64,000 bases of DNA, from the NCBI GenBank assembly GCA_030247855.1, contig JAPDRN010000005.1:620001-684000 (forward strand). Direction: 5' to 3'. The stretch's first letter is position 1; each line of letters begins with the position of its first letter. This document shows, in pieces, positions 12,002 through 24,781 of this stretch. The position numbers were made by a program, and so were the translations under genes. The notes beneath the pieces are model-generated. The model saw only the letters and a list, made by a program, of their open reading frames with translations, made no database searches and had not been told where the DNA came from. This DNA is from Knufia peltigerae. Taxonomy: Eukaryota > Ascomycota > Eurotiomycetes > Chaetothyriales > Trichomeriaceae.

Positions 12002-12874
12002 CTTTGTTCAAAAATACCTACTCACGACAAAAAGTCAAGTTCAATCAGCGGGGGGAGGCCTGATTCCGTCTTTTGTAGTCTGGTGCAGCCTGTCTTACAC
12101 AGCAGTGTAATTTTGTGTTATCTTCAAAGGGCTTTCCTATATCTCGGGCCCGAAAAGGATCCTTGTTTCTCTCACCGGATAAGGTGGCTTCATTCGTGTG
12201 TACCCTACTATTTTGATCGTGACGACGGCGTTTGGACCCAAAAATGCTTGTCTGTCTGGTCAAGAGTCATCACGGACATAATGCAAAGTCGGCACGTACG
12301 AATTGGCTCAAGACGGTTCAAAGAAAGAGACGTGCCGATCGAGCGATAGAATGATTGTATCAAGAAAATGAAAAGGTCGTAGAGAAACAATCACACAAAG
12401 TTGAGGAGCATCGGCTCATACGGACTTCATACCAGCCGTGTGCCGTGAACCGTGAACCGCTGGGAGGGGAGGGGCCAGCCACTGACGTCGGTATTACTTT
12501 ACTCCAAACAGTACGGAGTACCGAATACCCATCAGGGGGAACCGTTGGGGCCAAGGGCAAAGGAGTAGTTCGTATGGGGTCCTCAGGAGGGATTGATTCT
12601 GGTCTGTATGCTGAGGTTGATAGGATCGCTTATTCTGAAAGTATACTCTCTTAATAAGCAGTTTCTAAGCTTCAGGTCCAAGAGGCAATCTAGGGCGCCA
12701 TTTGGTGACAATAGTAGTTTATTAAGCATCAAGCACTAGACGACGAAGACCACTCATATTTAAACAAAAATATCGCTCCAATGGCCGGGAATGGCGTCGT
12801 CAGGATAGGTATAGTCTTTTAGGAACATGTACACTTTTGCCCACCAGAAAGATATAACCAGAGGGACACACCAC
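12002..12874. other. Intergenic region, ABC transporter 3' end to nitroreductase promoter
   Basis: The right edge of this stretch (12660-12874) is the likely 3' untranslated part of the ABC transporter gene. The remainder carries short overlapping open frames without recognisable domains and a TACGGAGTACC motif near 12510. No gene can be supported. Confidence 0.45.
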
Positions 12875-15800
12875 TCAAAACGCCTTGTGACTCTCGGCCT
12901 CTTTTCCAGGTGGTGTCGGCTCGACGTTCCTCGCAAACAGGCGCCGGAAGCCCTGGATGAAGACCATGTCGGCCACGTAAGCAGGTCGCTTGGCCAGGCT
13001 GGAGATGCTGAACCGTCTCACTCGGAAGACATAGTACAACGATATGCAGGCGAAGACGTTGAAGAAGATGTAGACGAAGCCGAGACCAAAGTTCCTCCAC
13101 CGCTGGCTGTAGTAGACGTTGCTCGCCGCGAGGAACTGGTCCGCCGACCGGATGGGACAATACTCGCACCCGCTCGTGGCCCCGGGGTTGAGCAGGCGTC
13201 CGGGAGCTCCCTCGTTGAGGTACTCGGCCAGATACCGCTGGCAGGTCTGGCCCGACGGTGGGTCGAAGATGGCCATCTCGTTTGGCGCGCAAACGACATT
13301 CCGGCCGTGCAGACCGGTACTGGCCCAGCCAGAGATGAGGTACGTCATTGGACTCACACGGTCTGTCGGGAAACAAATGTGTCAGGTCAAACGCAACCAG
13401 AACGTCGAGCGAGGACAGGCAGAGAGGGACAGAAAAGTACTCACACATGAAGATCCAAAAGCCAGGCAAGGCAGAAGGTGGCTGAAGTACACCGTTGAAT
13501 GTGAGGATCATACTGAACAGAAGCGTGACGATATTTCCGGCCGTCTCGGCATCCGGTAGGGCCGCGATGACCATGTGAGCAAACGTGCTCGTGAACAACA
13601 TGAACTGTAACACGAAGAGGAGCATCAAGCCTCGCGTCTGTCCAGATTGGTTCTTGCCGAACACCGCAAAGTACCACGAAACCCAAATCAAAACCCCGAG
13701 AAGAAGCTGGTATGGGATCTCCACGATGATGTTGGCGACGAGGAATGCAACCCAAGAATACGCTTTGGATGGACGTTCACGCACTTCGTACAAGGATCGT
13801 TGAATGACGAAGCGCGGCATGATTTGTTGGACAAGGGTGGAGAAGATCCTGGATATAGAACAACATTAGTTTCGCCGGCAAGGGCGGAGCCGACTTTCAA
13901 TCGAGAAAACGTACGTGACAAGCATAAAGACTGCAAAAATCGTGTTTTGCAAACCGGCCTGAGTGGTGTTCTGCTTGTAGAAGGAAAAACCAATAAACAA
14001 CGCAGCCATGATACCCAACACGAATCTAGAAACCAACGATTAGTACTGACCTGACCTGGGTCTTCGGAAATGGATAGGATTTGTTACTCACTTGCCGTTG
14101 ATGTACGATGGCGTTCTCCAGTATTGCTGGAAAACACGTCTGGTGACATGATAGATTTGGGACCTGAGAGGAGCCGCATATTGGGTCGCCGGACCGTGGT
14201 CAGTAGCAGACTCGGATCTCTTCGTTTCATAGATTCGATCTAGTTCGGCCTGGACCTCATCAGCCTCGGGAGTGGTCTTCCAAACTTCGCTCCAATCACG
14301 ATCAGAGTCCTTGCCACAGATGTCAAGCATGTACTCGGCTGGATTGGCATTCTCGTCGCATTTCGGAGCGCCGTTGCGTTCGAAATAATCCAGCAATGTC
14401 CTGGAGTTTGCTCCGATGTCTCCAAAGTAGATGGTTTTGCCGCCCTTCATCAAGAATAAAAGACGATCAAACTCTTGAAACAAAATTGCCGACGGTTGGT
14501 GGATCGTGCATAGGATGGCCTGTCCAGAGTTTGCGAGCTTGCGGAGGAACGCCACGATCGACCAAGAGCTCTGAGAGTCCAATCCGGACGTAGGCTCATC
14601 TAAGAATATCAGGAGAGCAGGCTTTGCGGCCAACTCAACTCCGATCGTGAGTAGCTTGCGCTGCTCGACATTCAGACCTTCGCCAGGGTTTCCGACAACC
14701 GCTTCACTGAAGTCTTCCATATTCAGCATGTGAATGACGTCCTCGACAAAAGAGTCTTTCTCTTCCTTGGATACAGAGCTTGGCTGTCGGAGATATGCCG
14801 AAAACTGCAGAGCCTCTCGGACGGTGGCAGTCTCAAGGTGCAAGTCTTGCTGCTGAACATAGCCCGTCTTGCGTTGGAAGGAAGGATCTAAGGGTTTGCC
14901 GTTGACAAGCTGGGAATCACATTAATCGAAAGGTACTAACCATAATTTAAGGCCGAGTCTGTACTTACCATGTCTCCAGTCAAAACCCCAATGTTGGTCC
15001 TTTGTGCCAATGCGTCAAGCAGTGTGGTCTTGCCGGCGCCACTCGTACCCATGAGAGCCGTAAGAGTTCCAGGCTTCACATACCCCGATATGTTGTCAAG
15101 TAATCTCCGCGGTTCTCCTTTGATCTTGATGTCAAGAGTCACATTCCGCCATGTGAAGATATCTTTCTGTGCTGGCAGAACTTTAACCTTATCTTCCTGT
15201 TTCCCTTCAACATCATCGACGGGGTTGGCAGGTTTGCTGGCCCTTTCAGGATCCTCTTCGTCCTTACGTCTCCCCTCCTGAAGGTATCCAGGAACATGTC
15301 CACGTTGGAATACTAGGAATTCCGCAGTCGAGGTTGTGTCAGAGTTCACTTCAGTAGCGATGAAGTAGACGGCGAAGAAGAAGATCATGAAAGCAAACAA
15401 GAATCCCAGGTTACGCCAAATATGGCTGTAAGAGTATCCATAAGAGGACTTGACCCAAGCGTCTCCGGAGACGTTGATTTGACCTGTGACGGAGCCGGCA
15501 ACAGCACATTGGAAATTGTTCCCTTGACCATAAGGTGGGACCAAACTTGTTGGCGCGCACGGGAACTCGCGTCCATGTACTTCGTTGACAAGGAGAGCTT
15601 CGAATGCGTATGCAACGGGATTGATCTGCGTTTGTATTGTCAGAGACTGAATATGATCGTGGAGATCTGGAAGCTTACCCAGCTGGACCATTTGAACCAT
15701 GGATGCATGTAACTGCGTTGGATCGTGAAGCCAGTATACTGCAGATAGTTAGAATTCAGTTTTTTGTGAAGCGGAGAAAATCCCTCAGAGCCTGAATGCA

Positions 15801-18083
15801 CAGGCACAATCATCCAGGGAGGGCTACACGTACAATCACAACCCACAATACACCTACACCTGCAATGGCAAGTGCCGCGGTGATGGTCTTTGTCAATGCC
15901 GCAGTGGATCTGAAGATTGCAGACATTGTTAACATCGAGATAAAATTGAATAGGAAGAAGATAAAAAAGTTGGAAGCTCTCATCCGGAGTCCAGCGAGAA
16001 AGTAGAGGATGATGTTGAACACAGTCGCCGTACAAAACTTGATGGGCAAGTCTGCCACAATTCCCGCAAGAGCCTCCGTAAAAGGATGGTAGAAAGCGTA
16101 GGATTTGTGTTTGGCCACGATCGGTCGTTGTGCGTATAGCTTGTTAATCTCCACGACGGACTGGAGCGCGCTCAATAGCACGGCGAAGAACAAAACCGCC
16201 CCCTTGGCAAAGAATGCACCAGTTGAAAGTGGAGTCCCGAAGTAAATAGAACCGATGACCAAGGCCATTGTTATTTGACTGAAGATTACAGCGCTATAGC
16301 AAGGTAGAAGTCAGTTGGTGGGATTTGAAGTCAAGACGAGACCAGTGGCTTACACTGTTGAGGCTTTGTCATTCCACAGTCGTTGATATGCTCGCTTCGT
16401 ACACAGGCGAACCTGCATAGGTATACTGATGATGTAGGGCGACTTGGGTCGTGTATGTTGAGCTTGCATAACCTGATGAGATTCTCGAAAAGTATCGAGA
16501 GCTTGCTTTCCATCAGCATCGACTTCGGCGGCTTGATTTGATTCGTCTTGGGCGTATTTGTAGTTAGGACTTTCAAGCCAATACTTCTCAAAGTCCTCAA
16601 CCGTTCGTGGTACACGATTTTCAAACCCTTCTCGAGGCTTTCGTTCTCGCGGATTGGTGATAGATGTCAAAAAGTCCCCTGTCGTTTGCCGCGGAGGGCA
16701 ATACCAGCCCATGTCTTCGAAATACGCTTTTGCCTCATCTGTAGGCCCAAAGTAAATTTGTTTTCCTTCGTATAGGACAATTGCTTTGTCGCACAGGTCA
16801 TAGATAGCTTGTGATGCTTGGTCTATATGGAGTCAGTCATAAAACGAAGAATAATGTTGCTTTGATGGCAAGGCCCAACATAAATCGCATCATTTTCATG
16901 CAGGGAGATCATATACTCACATATAGCAATCAAAGACGTGAGACCGGCAACATCGGCCGCTATGCGTAGTGATCGGACGAATTCGAGCGCAGTCTGAGAA
17001 TCCAGTCCTCTAGTCGAGTTGTCCCATGCGGCTATGGGTGGTCCAGCAAGTGCCATCTCTGCAAGGCTGACGCGCTTGCGTTCACCGCCACTAACTCCTC
17101 GCACGAAATCATCGCCAACCTTGGTGTTACGTGTATGGGCTGCATAGATGTGTCAGTCAATGGAGAAAAGAAGACCATACCGAACATCACTCACAAAGGC
17201 CAAAAATGTTCATCATCACAGTTGCCATATATTTGACCCATTTGTCTCGAGGCACATCAAACAGCCGCTTGGACGGAGTTCTGCACGCAGCTGCGAATTC
17301 AAGCGTCTCCCCAACCGTCAAATGTGGAAAGTGCTTTTCATTCTCCTGGTTGTAAACTGCTTCACCTTTGAACTCCTTAAGAAAGATGTCTTGCGATATG
17401 CCGCTGTATGTAATCTTGGAATCCTGGGAAATGTTGAGACCTTGAAGCTCCCCACATATGCTTTTTAGGAAGGTAGAGCAGCCACTCCCAGGTCTTCCAA
17501 GGACAATGAGTAATTCTCCACTGTTTACATGTCCATTGAAATTGCTCAAGATCTTCTTCTCCGGGGGATGGCTGAAACGCTCACGGAAGCGGAAGGGCGA
17601 CATGAAGACTGACCCGACAGTCTGTTGGAGCACGAGAGCGGCACCTTTGCCGGACACATTGAGATTCGTGAAAGTAAATCCTGACCGTCGATGCTTGATA
17701 CCTTGCTCTTCTAGAAGTTGTGCAAACTTCCTCATCCAGAGAAAAAAATTGAAAGACGGATGGTTGGGATCAAACTCGGGCGATTGAGGCGTCATGCCCG
17801 CTACAGTGTCTTGTCTTGCAAGACCGTCTCCAGTGGCTGTGCGAGCGGGCTGAACTCCAGAGAGTACCGAGGCCATCCGGGCAAGTTCACTCCGAGTGGC
17901 AGCATCACCACGGTCAAATTGATAGTCTGCCTCATCTCGAGTTTTTCTTGATCGTATAGGTTCGAAACGAGGATTCTCAGAACTGCTTTCTGTCCTTGTT
18001 GAGGCTGCATGTGAAGAAATACTCTCCAGAGAGGCGCGTGTAGACGTACGATGCGCCTCCCGCGCTGTGTCCTCGGAGGCCAT
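12875..18083 (-). CDS. PDR-type ABC-G multidrug transporter (CDR1/PDR5-like)
   Basis: Ten exons on the minus strand (17195-18083, 16921-17139, 16354-16822, 15834-16293, 15679-15738, 14969-15625, 14092-14909, 13915-14025, 13445-13848, 12875-13362) give 1524 residues, the usual size of fungal full-length ABCG pumps. The order is NBD-TMD-NBD-TMD. NBD1 has the PDR-specific degenerate Walker A GRPGSGCS (196-203, Cys in place of Lys), then VSGGERKRVSLAE and AAWDNSTRGLDS. NBD2 has a canonical Walker A GTSGAGKT (892-899), a degenerate signature LNVEQRKLLTIG and LIFLDEPTSGLDS. This asymmetry is normal for PDR pumps. It should sit in the plasma membrane and export drugs, lipids or toxic metabolites. 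Introns are 53 to 98 bases and all are GT-AG. The second ATG (18083) is taken as start because the preceding 19 codons look like leader. Confidence 0.95.
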
Positions 18084-19018
18084 GATAAGGTCGAGACAAA
18101 TACTTACGAAGTCCTGGAAACAGGGGAATGTCTTACGCACTTACTATATGTAACAACCTCAGGCCAACTCCGGAGCTCTAGGGACGCCTGATAAAGTTGG
18201 GGCGTACATACACGGCCCACAGCCACATCCATGACAGAAACAATCATTGGCATGTTTATTGATATGCCAGAAGGGACCACCCATAAGCGAAATCTAACTT
18301 CCGGGGTCCGGGAACTGTTCCTTGCGAAGTCTAAGGAAGAATCAACACACCCACACGACTGACACGACGTCTTTGAGCCAATCGACTCAGAAGGATCGAC
18401 GTGAGCGATCTCGCATATGGAAGCAGGATACGTTCGTTAATTATGGGGCGGAAGAAGGATGGGCACGGGCCCGAGAGTGTTCGTCTGGGAGAGGATGTTT
18501 ACAGTCCGTGTCCCAAGGGTTATCGACTTGGCGAGCAATGGGAGAACCCAGGCGTCGTTGTTATGGACCCAGCCACATGCTTTGTGTCGACAGAAGCCAT
18601 GTCCACACAAACGACTAGGAGCACACTATTTGTCGATATTGCTCAAACAGTCTTTCTGCCGGAAAAGTATGCAGAGTTCCTTCTGTCGAATCCTAAGATG
18701 ATACGCCTGTAACATGGTGTGTTGTTACCCATTCCGCGTCGTCCTCGTCCTCGTACTCGGTTAGCTTGTCAGGGATCTTCATTAGAGTGCTTACTTTTCC
18801 GAAGCTTTCTCCGTAGTTACATCACGTGCTCTGATTACTCACGACGTTAGTCAGCTTCGCCCTGTTTGCTACTTTCGCACCTCCTCGATTTGAAACACCA
18901 CAAGAACAATACAACTCTTTACTGCATCAATGGTCCCGCCAATCGTTCGAAAATTCTCTCATGTGCATGCATAAGACGTTGAATACACGCTATCCAGAAC
19001 AACTCAGCATTCAGTCCA
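18084..19018. other. Intergenic region between ABC and MFS transporter genes
   Basis: This is the promoter side of the ABC transporter and the 3' side of the MFS gene. An open frame from an ATG at 18443 to 18712 (89 codons) has no recognisable domain and overlaps another frame of similar size, so I do not call it. Confidence 0.45.
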
Positions 19019-20940
19019 TCAAGCCGTGATTTTTTGCTTGCTCCTCCATCGTGGCCCAAATTTCATCTCGATATGCATCAATGGCCACAAGAGAATGGAT
19101 ATACCTCCGAGAAGCACATATGTCCATCCATATCCCAGAGAGTTGGTCGCGTAGTCAATCACAGAAACGAGCAGTGCAGCTAATGAGCATCGCATGAGAT
19201 TTGTCTGGATATCACCGTACAGTCAATGAATGTCCACATCGCATCCGGGTCTTCTCCTTACACATGCAATCACACCCGAACTCTGACCTGGTGCAACGTC
19301 AATCATCAAGGTCATGGTCGCGTTTAGGATTGAAATCGAGGTATATCCCACTATGGTGGAATTTAGCATAGAAAGGCGTCAATTTGGCACGCCCTAGCCA
19401 CACTTACGGATGAACTGAAGGATCAATGGGACGGCAATGGAGACCCTGGTTGTCAGACACCATCCCCAGCCAAAGACACAGCCAAGGAAAATTGCAAGCA
19501 ACAACGGCATCGTTCGCAGCCGAGCCTTTTCAATCGGAAACAGGTCGTTCTCCGAGTCTGTCTCTGTCGCCCACCGCTGCTTCGCCTTCTGGTACTCTCG
19601 ATCAAGCATCTTCCCAGTCAGGGTGGAGCCAAGAATCATACCTCCTCCAGTGGAAAGATAGCACAGGCCGAGTGCAGTCTCGGAAAGATAGGGATAGATG
19701 TTTGCAAAAGAAGAGGAGATGGTGGCCGTAATGGTATAGTTGACTGCATACACCACTCCGGTGTAAAACAGTGCCACAACAATGTGTGGAAGTTTCAGAA
19801 GCTTTACAGGATTTGTTGACGTTCGGCGAGGTCTGTTGATATGCTTCTTTTCGTTCTGACCATCGCTAGGACGAATGATCGGCAGCCACGGGCGATATAG
19901 CATATTCGGCGGTGCTATACTTCCATTTCCAACTAATGTCCTCATAGTTTCAGGCAAGAAGCTGTACTTTTGTTAGATATCTGTCATTGTTCAGGTAAGA
20001 ACGGAGCATGAAACCGTACAGGAGAATGAATAGCATACACACAACGGCTGCAATGGCAAGGAACCAGAAGATGGATCGCCATCCTAATCTTTCAGACAGG
20101 ACACCACCTAGCACTGGTGCGATGCATGGTGACAACTACCACTGGGTCAGTCTGATCTTTCCTGGTAGGTCGTTAACCTCACCATTGGTCCTAAATTGAA
20201 CATTCCAAAGAAGCCCCCTCTCTCCTCAGGCGACGAGATATCGCCAATCACTCCCGATCCTGGCGGTGCACAATGTTCGTTAGACAGGCATACACGTGCC
20301 GTGAGCATGTCTACATACCCAAGGCTATCGTACTGGCGCATCCTCCAGCTTGCACGGCTCTCAACAGCAAGAGAAGCCAAAAAGCATTGGTAGGAGTCAA
20401 GGCTAGACCTATGCAAGATGCCACCAGGATGATGAAGCATCCCACGAAAACCGGTCTACGGCCCACGCGATCCGATAATGGTCCCCAGAGCATGGGTGCT
20501 TGAGGAGGAATTTGTGTCAGCATGAACAGTTCAGAGGGTGGCGAACAAAACATACAGATTCCTTGCATGGCCAAATATATGGTGACAGTGAGGTTAATCG
20601 AGTCCGTCGACACATCGAAAACCTGAGCTAAGGTGGGTATGGCGGGAAAATAGATGTTTGCTGGAAACGGACTACAAGAACATGATCAATCATTTTGCCT
20701 TGATGCTTCAGAATTTTCCAAACTCTAGCCGTTGCAACAGCCACAACGACGGCAAGGCTGGCCAACATGAACGTACCTGAAGAAACCTGCCACTGCACTA
20801 ATGCCTACAAGGAACCATTTTGCTTTTTTGCCATAGACACAGTATGGCTCGGTGGCCGTTTGTGCAAGTGGTGCATGATTCTCGACATCCAAAGTCACAG
20901 CCGCTTCCTGCTGTGGAGGTACCTTTTCGGGGACACTCAT
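19019..20940 (-). CDS. MFS transporter, DHA1 drug:H+ antiporter family
   Basis: Eight exons (20777-20940, 20556-20671, 20319-20498, 20183-20259, 20020-20135, 19408-19961, 19262-19350, 19019-19204) give 493 residues, normal for a 12-helix DHA1 carrier. Key blocks are restored only by splicing: SPFPANIYFPAIPTLA, YLAMQGISPMLWGPLSDRVG (motif A after TM2), GVIGDISSPEERGGFFG and LSPCIAPVLGGVL (motif C), then FLPETMRTLVGNGS. It should export or import small organic molecules across the plasma membrane. It opens the 19-34 kb catabolic cluster, and its promoter carries a perfect TTGCCGGCAA site. In such clusters an MFS carrier usually moves the substrate or a pathway intermediate. A stand-alone drug pump is the alternative. 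Confidence 0.92.
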
Positions 20941-21634
<694 letters not shown>

Positions 21635-22490
21635 TCACGACCATCCTGCCTTGAGTCGCTCGATGGCTTCATCTTCCTCAACAACATCTGCATATTTCGC
21701 ATCCAGATCGAACAAATTCGCGGCCTGGATTTCGGGTGTCCGATCACCACACGCCGAGCCCACGACCTGTACAAGTCCCCCGTGTCTTAAAACTTTGCCA
21801 TCTAGGGGTTTGACGGTGGAAAGTGTACTCACCATTGGCCTGAACCCGTGCTGCATTGCATCTAGAGTGGTAGCTCTCACACATCCGGAGGTACTAACAC
21901 CGCATATGACCAGGGTATCAACGTTCAAACACTGCGGGAAAGATGACGAGCGTCAGTCATGTATCCTCACCCCCATCACTTGCAGTCGTCCTATATAATC
22001 TAGAGAGCATCTCCTATGACGGACCACATCCCGGGGAACACGGAGAATTCTTTACCTGCAACTCTGAAGCCAGAGACGTCCCAAAGAAAGCCGAAGCGTA
22101 TTTCTTGACTATGTTGATCTCGTCGTCTCGTGGTACAAGGCCGTCGACATGGTCCGCCAGACCTCTGGTGTCACCGGCTTGCCAGACGTCCAAGGGTTTC
22201 GCTTTCCTCCAGAACAGACCCGCGTCGCCCATGTCCGACCGGGTGTACTTGACCTCACTCCAAATCACAGGCACACCCCCTGCCCTGGCGGCTTCCAGTA
22301 ATTTTCGCATCGACACCGGCGACGATGCGCCCGCCGGGTTGTCGGTCAGGGACAACGGTGACCCCTCGGTGAAGTAAGCCTTGCACACGTCGATGAGGAT
22401 CAGGGCGGGCCGAGTACCCCAACCCATGCGGTTCGAGAAACCCGATGCCGCGTACGAGTTTGACGCTGCATGGTCGACCGTGGATGGCAT
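21635..22490 (-). CDS. Isochorismatase-fold amidase, N-carbamoylsarcosine amidase/maleamate amidase-like
   Basis: Three exons (22056-22490, 21833-21931, 21635-21766) give 221 residues, the usual length of cysteine hydrolases of this fold. The catalytic triad is visible: Asp34 in LILIDVCKAYF, Lys130 in VKKYASAFFGT, and Cys162 in CGVSTSGCVRATTLDAMQ. The long match through GDR and ANLFDLDAKYADVV points to the N-carbamoylsarcosine amidase/maleamate amidohydrolase branch (as in bacterial NicF) and away from isochorismatase proper. These enzymes hydrolyse an amide or carbamoyl C-N bond. The His usually found in the HxANLFDLDAKYADV block is Gln here. It diverges from the esterase gene, sharing a promoter with several cluster-motif sites. 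The substrate is unknown; an open-chain amide from ring cleavage of an N-heterocycle is one possibility. Confidence 0.93.
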
Positions 22491-23172
22491 GGTGAAAGGT
22501 TGTGCTTTTGATTTGTCTGGCTTGTTGGCTGTTCGTTGAAACACGTTTGTTCAATTCAACGTCTCTCGTGTTATGCCGGTGCTCAAAGTTCGCCAGCCTC
22601 GGGTATCAATTGATGTTTACTTGGCGCCTAGGTGAGCAAATCCGGTATTGTTGCCGGTACAGAATCCGCACCGAAATGCTCTGTGTGGAGTAGAATACAG
22701 ATACTAGAGTCTGGGCCAGTATGTCCCCAGCAGTACTCAAGTCAGGAATCGTATCCAAAGACGTACTTGATTGCGGACCCACTTGGAGAGCCTCGTCGCT
22801 CGGATCTGTTACTCCAAAAATTTGCCGGCGGCAGCTGGGGGATAAAGGACAAATTGGAAGAATCGAGGTGCCGGCAACACTATTACGATGATCTATCGAT
22901 GCCGGTCAGGAAGGAAGCTCGAATTCGGGACCAACTACAAGCCCGGCAACTTTGGAATTATGACGACTATCAAATTACAGATCATAGAATGAGGTACTCA
23001 CATGATCGACAGTAGGTAGGCAGCAGGTAGGCGAATAGGATGACTGAGATCAATCGTAGGAGAGGAAGCCCTGTTGATCAGCTTTGTCTCAAGTGAGCCC
23101 GTCTTCTGTATACTCGGGTCACATGCCTTGGACACAGTGATTCTAAGTGAATCATCATCTTCATCCGCGGAC
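22491..23172. promoter_or_regulatory. Bidirectional promoter, amidase and esterase, with clustered motif sites
   Basis: This 682-base gap separates the divergent amidase (start 22490) and esterase (start 23173). It carries CCGGTA at 22642-22647 and TTGCCGGTA at 22651-22659 (a direct repeat of CCGGTA 12 bases apart), TTGCCGGCG at 22822-22830, TGCCGGCAA at 22869-22877, TGCCGGT at 22900-22906 and CCGGCAA at 22943-22949. Such clustering is not seen in intergenic DNA outside the 19-35 kb cluster. Function as operator sites is inferred. Confidence 0.6.
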
Positions 23173-24550
23173 ATGGCTGTTGCTGACAACATCCTCAGCG
23201 ACGCCGAGAACAGCACCACTTCATACCAGCCTCTTCACCCTTCTGTGCGCCCCAAGTTGGACCCAGAGTACGTGGCATTCCACGACAAATATATTCAATT
23301 CGTTGAACCAGACGACGTACGGCCATGGCACCCGATCCATACCCGACGTCGAAGGCCTTTTCCACCTGGAACGTCTCAGGCTGTCCCGGTGAAAGAAGTG
23401 AGGGACGTCGACTTGGGGAACTTTCCTGTCAGGATTTTCTGGCCCGAAGATGAGAACCCGGAGAATGGATGGCCAGTCTTGGTTTGGTATCACGGTGGAG
23501 GATGGGCGATCGGGGGAGTCGAGAGTGAGAATGATTTCTGTTCGAGGATGTGTCGAGGTACGTCTTAATGTAAAAGGCTTTTCTATCTACTCCATCATTG
23601 CTCTGGGCCCCCTCAAAGCTGGTTTTATTATGGTCCCTCTGGGTGGAATGTGAGTTATGGTCGTTGCTGATCACATGAAACTCAACAGACGCAGGATGTG
23701 TAGTCGTCACCGTCGGATATAGACTGTGTCCAGAGTACCCGTACCCTATACCGGTAGAAGATGCACTCGAGGCTCTGGTATGGGTACATGACCAAGCCGT
23801 CTCTGGTGCTATGAACATCGACAGACATAGATTAGCGGTCGGAGGGACGTCGGCGTATGTGTCCATTATTTTCACTTCTCCTCATATTCTACCTCGACAT
23901 TCTCTTTCTCTCTCTCCCTGTTTTGTATCTGCCGCTGAACGACCGACATGACATGATCATGACTTGTTTTACTCTGCAGAGGCGGAAACTTGGCTCTTGT
24001 GACGGCACTCAAAGCAGCATCGATGAAACCCGCACCCATTCCTCTGGTTTTACAACTTCTCCTGGCTCCCGTCATCGACAACACCGCCATAGTAGCTACG
24101 ACCTGGTCAACTCGCATACACACTCCCTGGCTTACCCCGGCCCGCATGACGTGGTACCGCAACATGTACCTGACAAACAAAGACGATGCTCTCAACTGGG
24201 ATGCCTCCCCCAACCTCGCTCCCGCGGACCTGTTGGCCAAGTCTCCCAAAACCTGGATCGGTATCGCCGAGCAAGACCTGCTCGCCCCTGAAGCCACGGC
24301 GTTCGAGGAACAATTGCGTACCGTGGGCGTCAACGTCGACGTCAAGTACTACGAGGGCATGACTCATACGATCCTGGCTATGAATGGTAAGTTTGATGGC
24401 GTGTTCCTGTTTTATCCTCACCCTTCTGAGAGGCAGTCTGGTCGGGGCATAAACTGATCTCTTCTTGACACAGGGATATTGACAAAGGGGAAAGCCCTCG
24501 TGAGTGATAGTGCGAAGGTATTGAAGGATGCTTTTTGGCCCGGGCTGTAG
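23173..24550 (+). CDS. Alpha/beta-hydrolase, GDXG (hormone-sensitive-lipase-like) esterase
   Basis: Four exons (23173-23557, 23689-23854, 23980-24386, 24474-24550) give 344 residues. The oxyanion-hole motif HGGGW is at 107-111. The nucleophile Ser183 is in GGTSAGGN, which is created by the second splice. The acid lies in AEQDLLAPE and the catalytic His in GMTHTIL. The arrangement is that of the GDXG esterase/lipase family, which hydrolyses short-chain esters and lactones. There is no signal peptide, so it is probably cytosolic. It shares a motif-rich promoter with the amidase gene, suggesting co-regulation. It could open a lactone or ester in the cluster's pathway, but nothing in the sequence gives the substrate. 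Confidence 0.93.
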
Positions 24551-24781
24551 TCATGACTGTAGTACCTCCTTACAGGCTTGACGGCTCGAACAAGAATCAT
24601 GAATTTCATATAGACCTCTACCTAGCTAGAGCTATAGCTATAATTTCTCAAGTACATTGCCATTTAATGTGTAAATTATTCCTTTTATTCCTTGAACTCT
24701 CTGGCCCGAGCCTTATTCACCCACTTCGACAAATCAATGTCAGATTAATCCTTCATCCTAGACCAAGCACGCCCATAATGG

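Noticed and set aside
13866..13882. GCCGGCAA in the ABC transporter as another cluster-motif site
   Set aside because: It lies in an intron far from the start codon, and similar GC-rich matches occur by chance in coding DNA, so I did not count it with the promoter sites.
18443..18712. 89-codon open frame left of the MFS gene
   Set aside because: No recognisable domain, overlapping frames of similar length, and no flanking splice sites that extend it into a larger gene.
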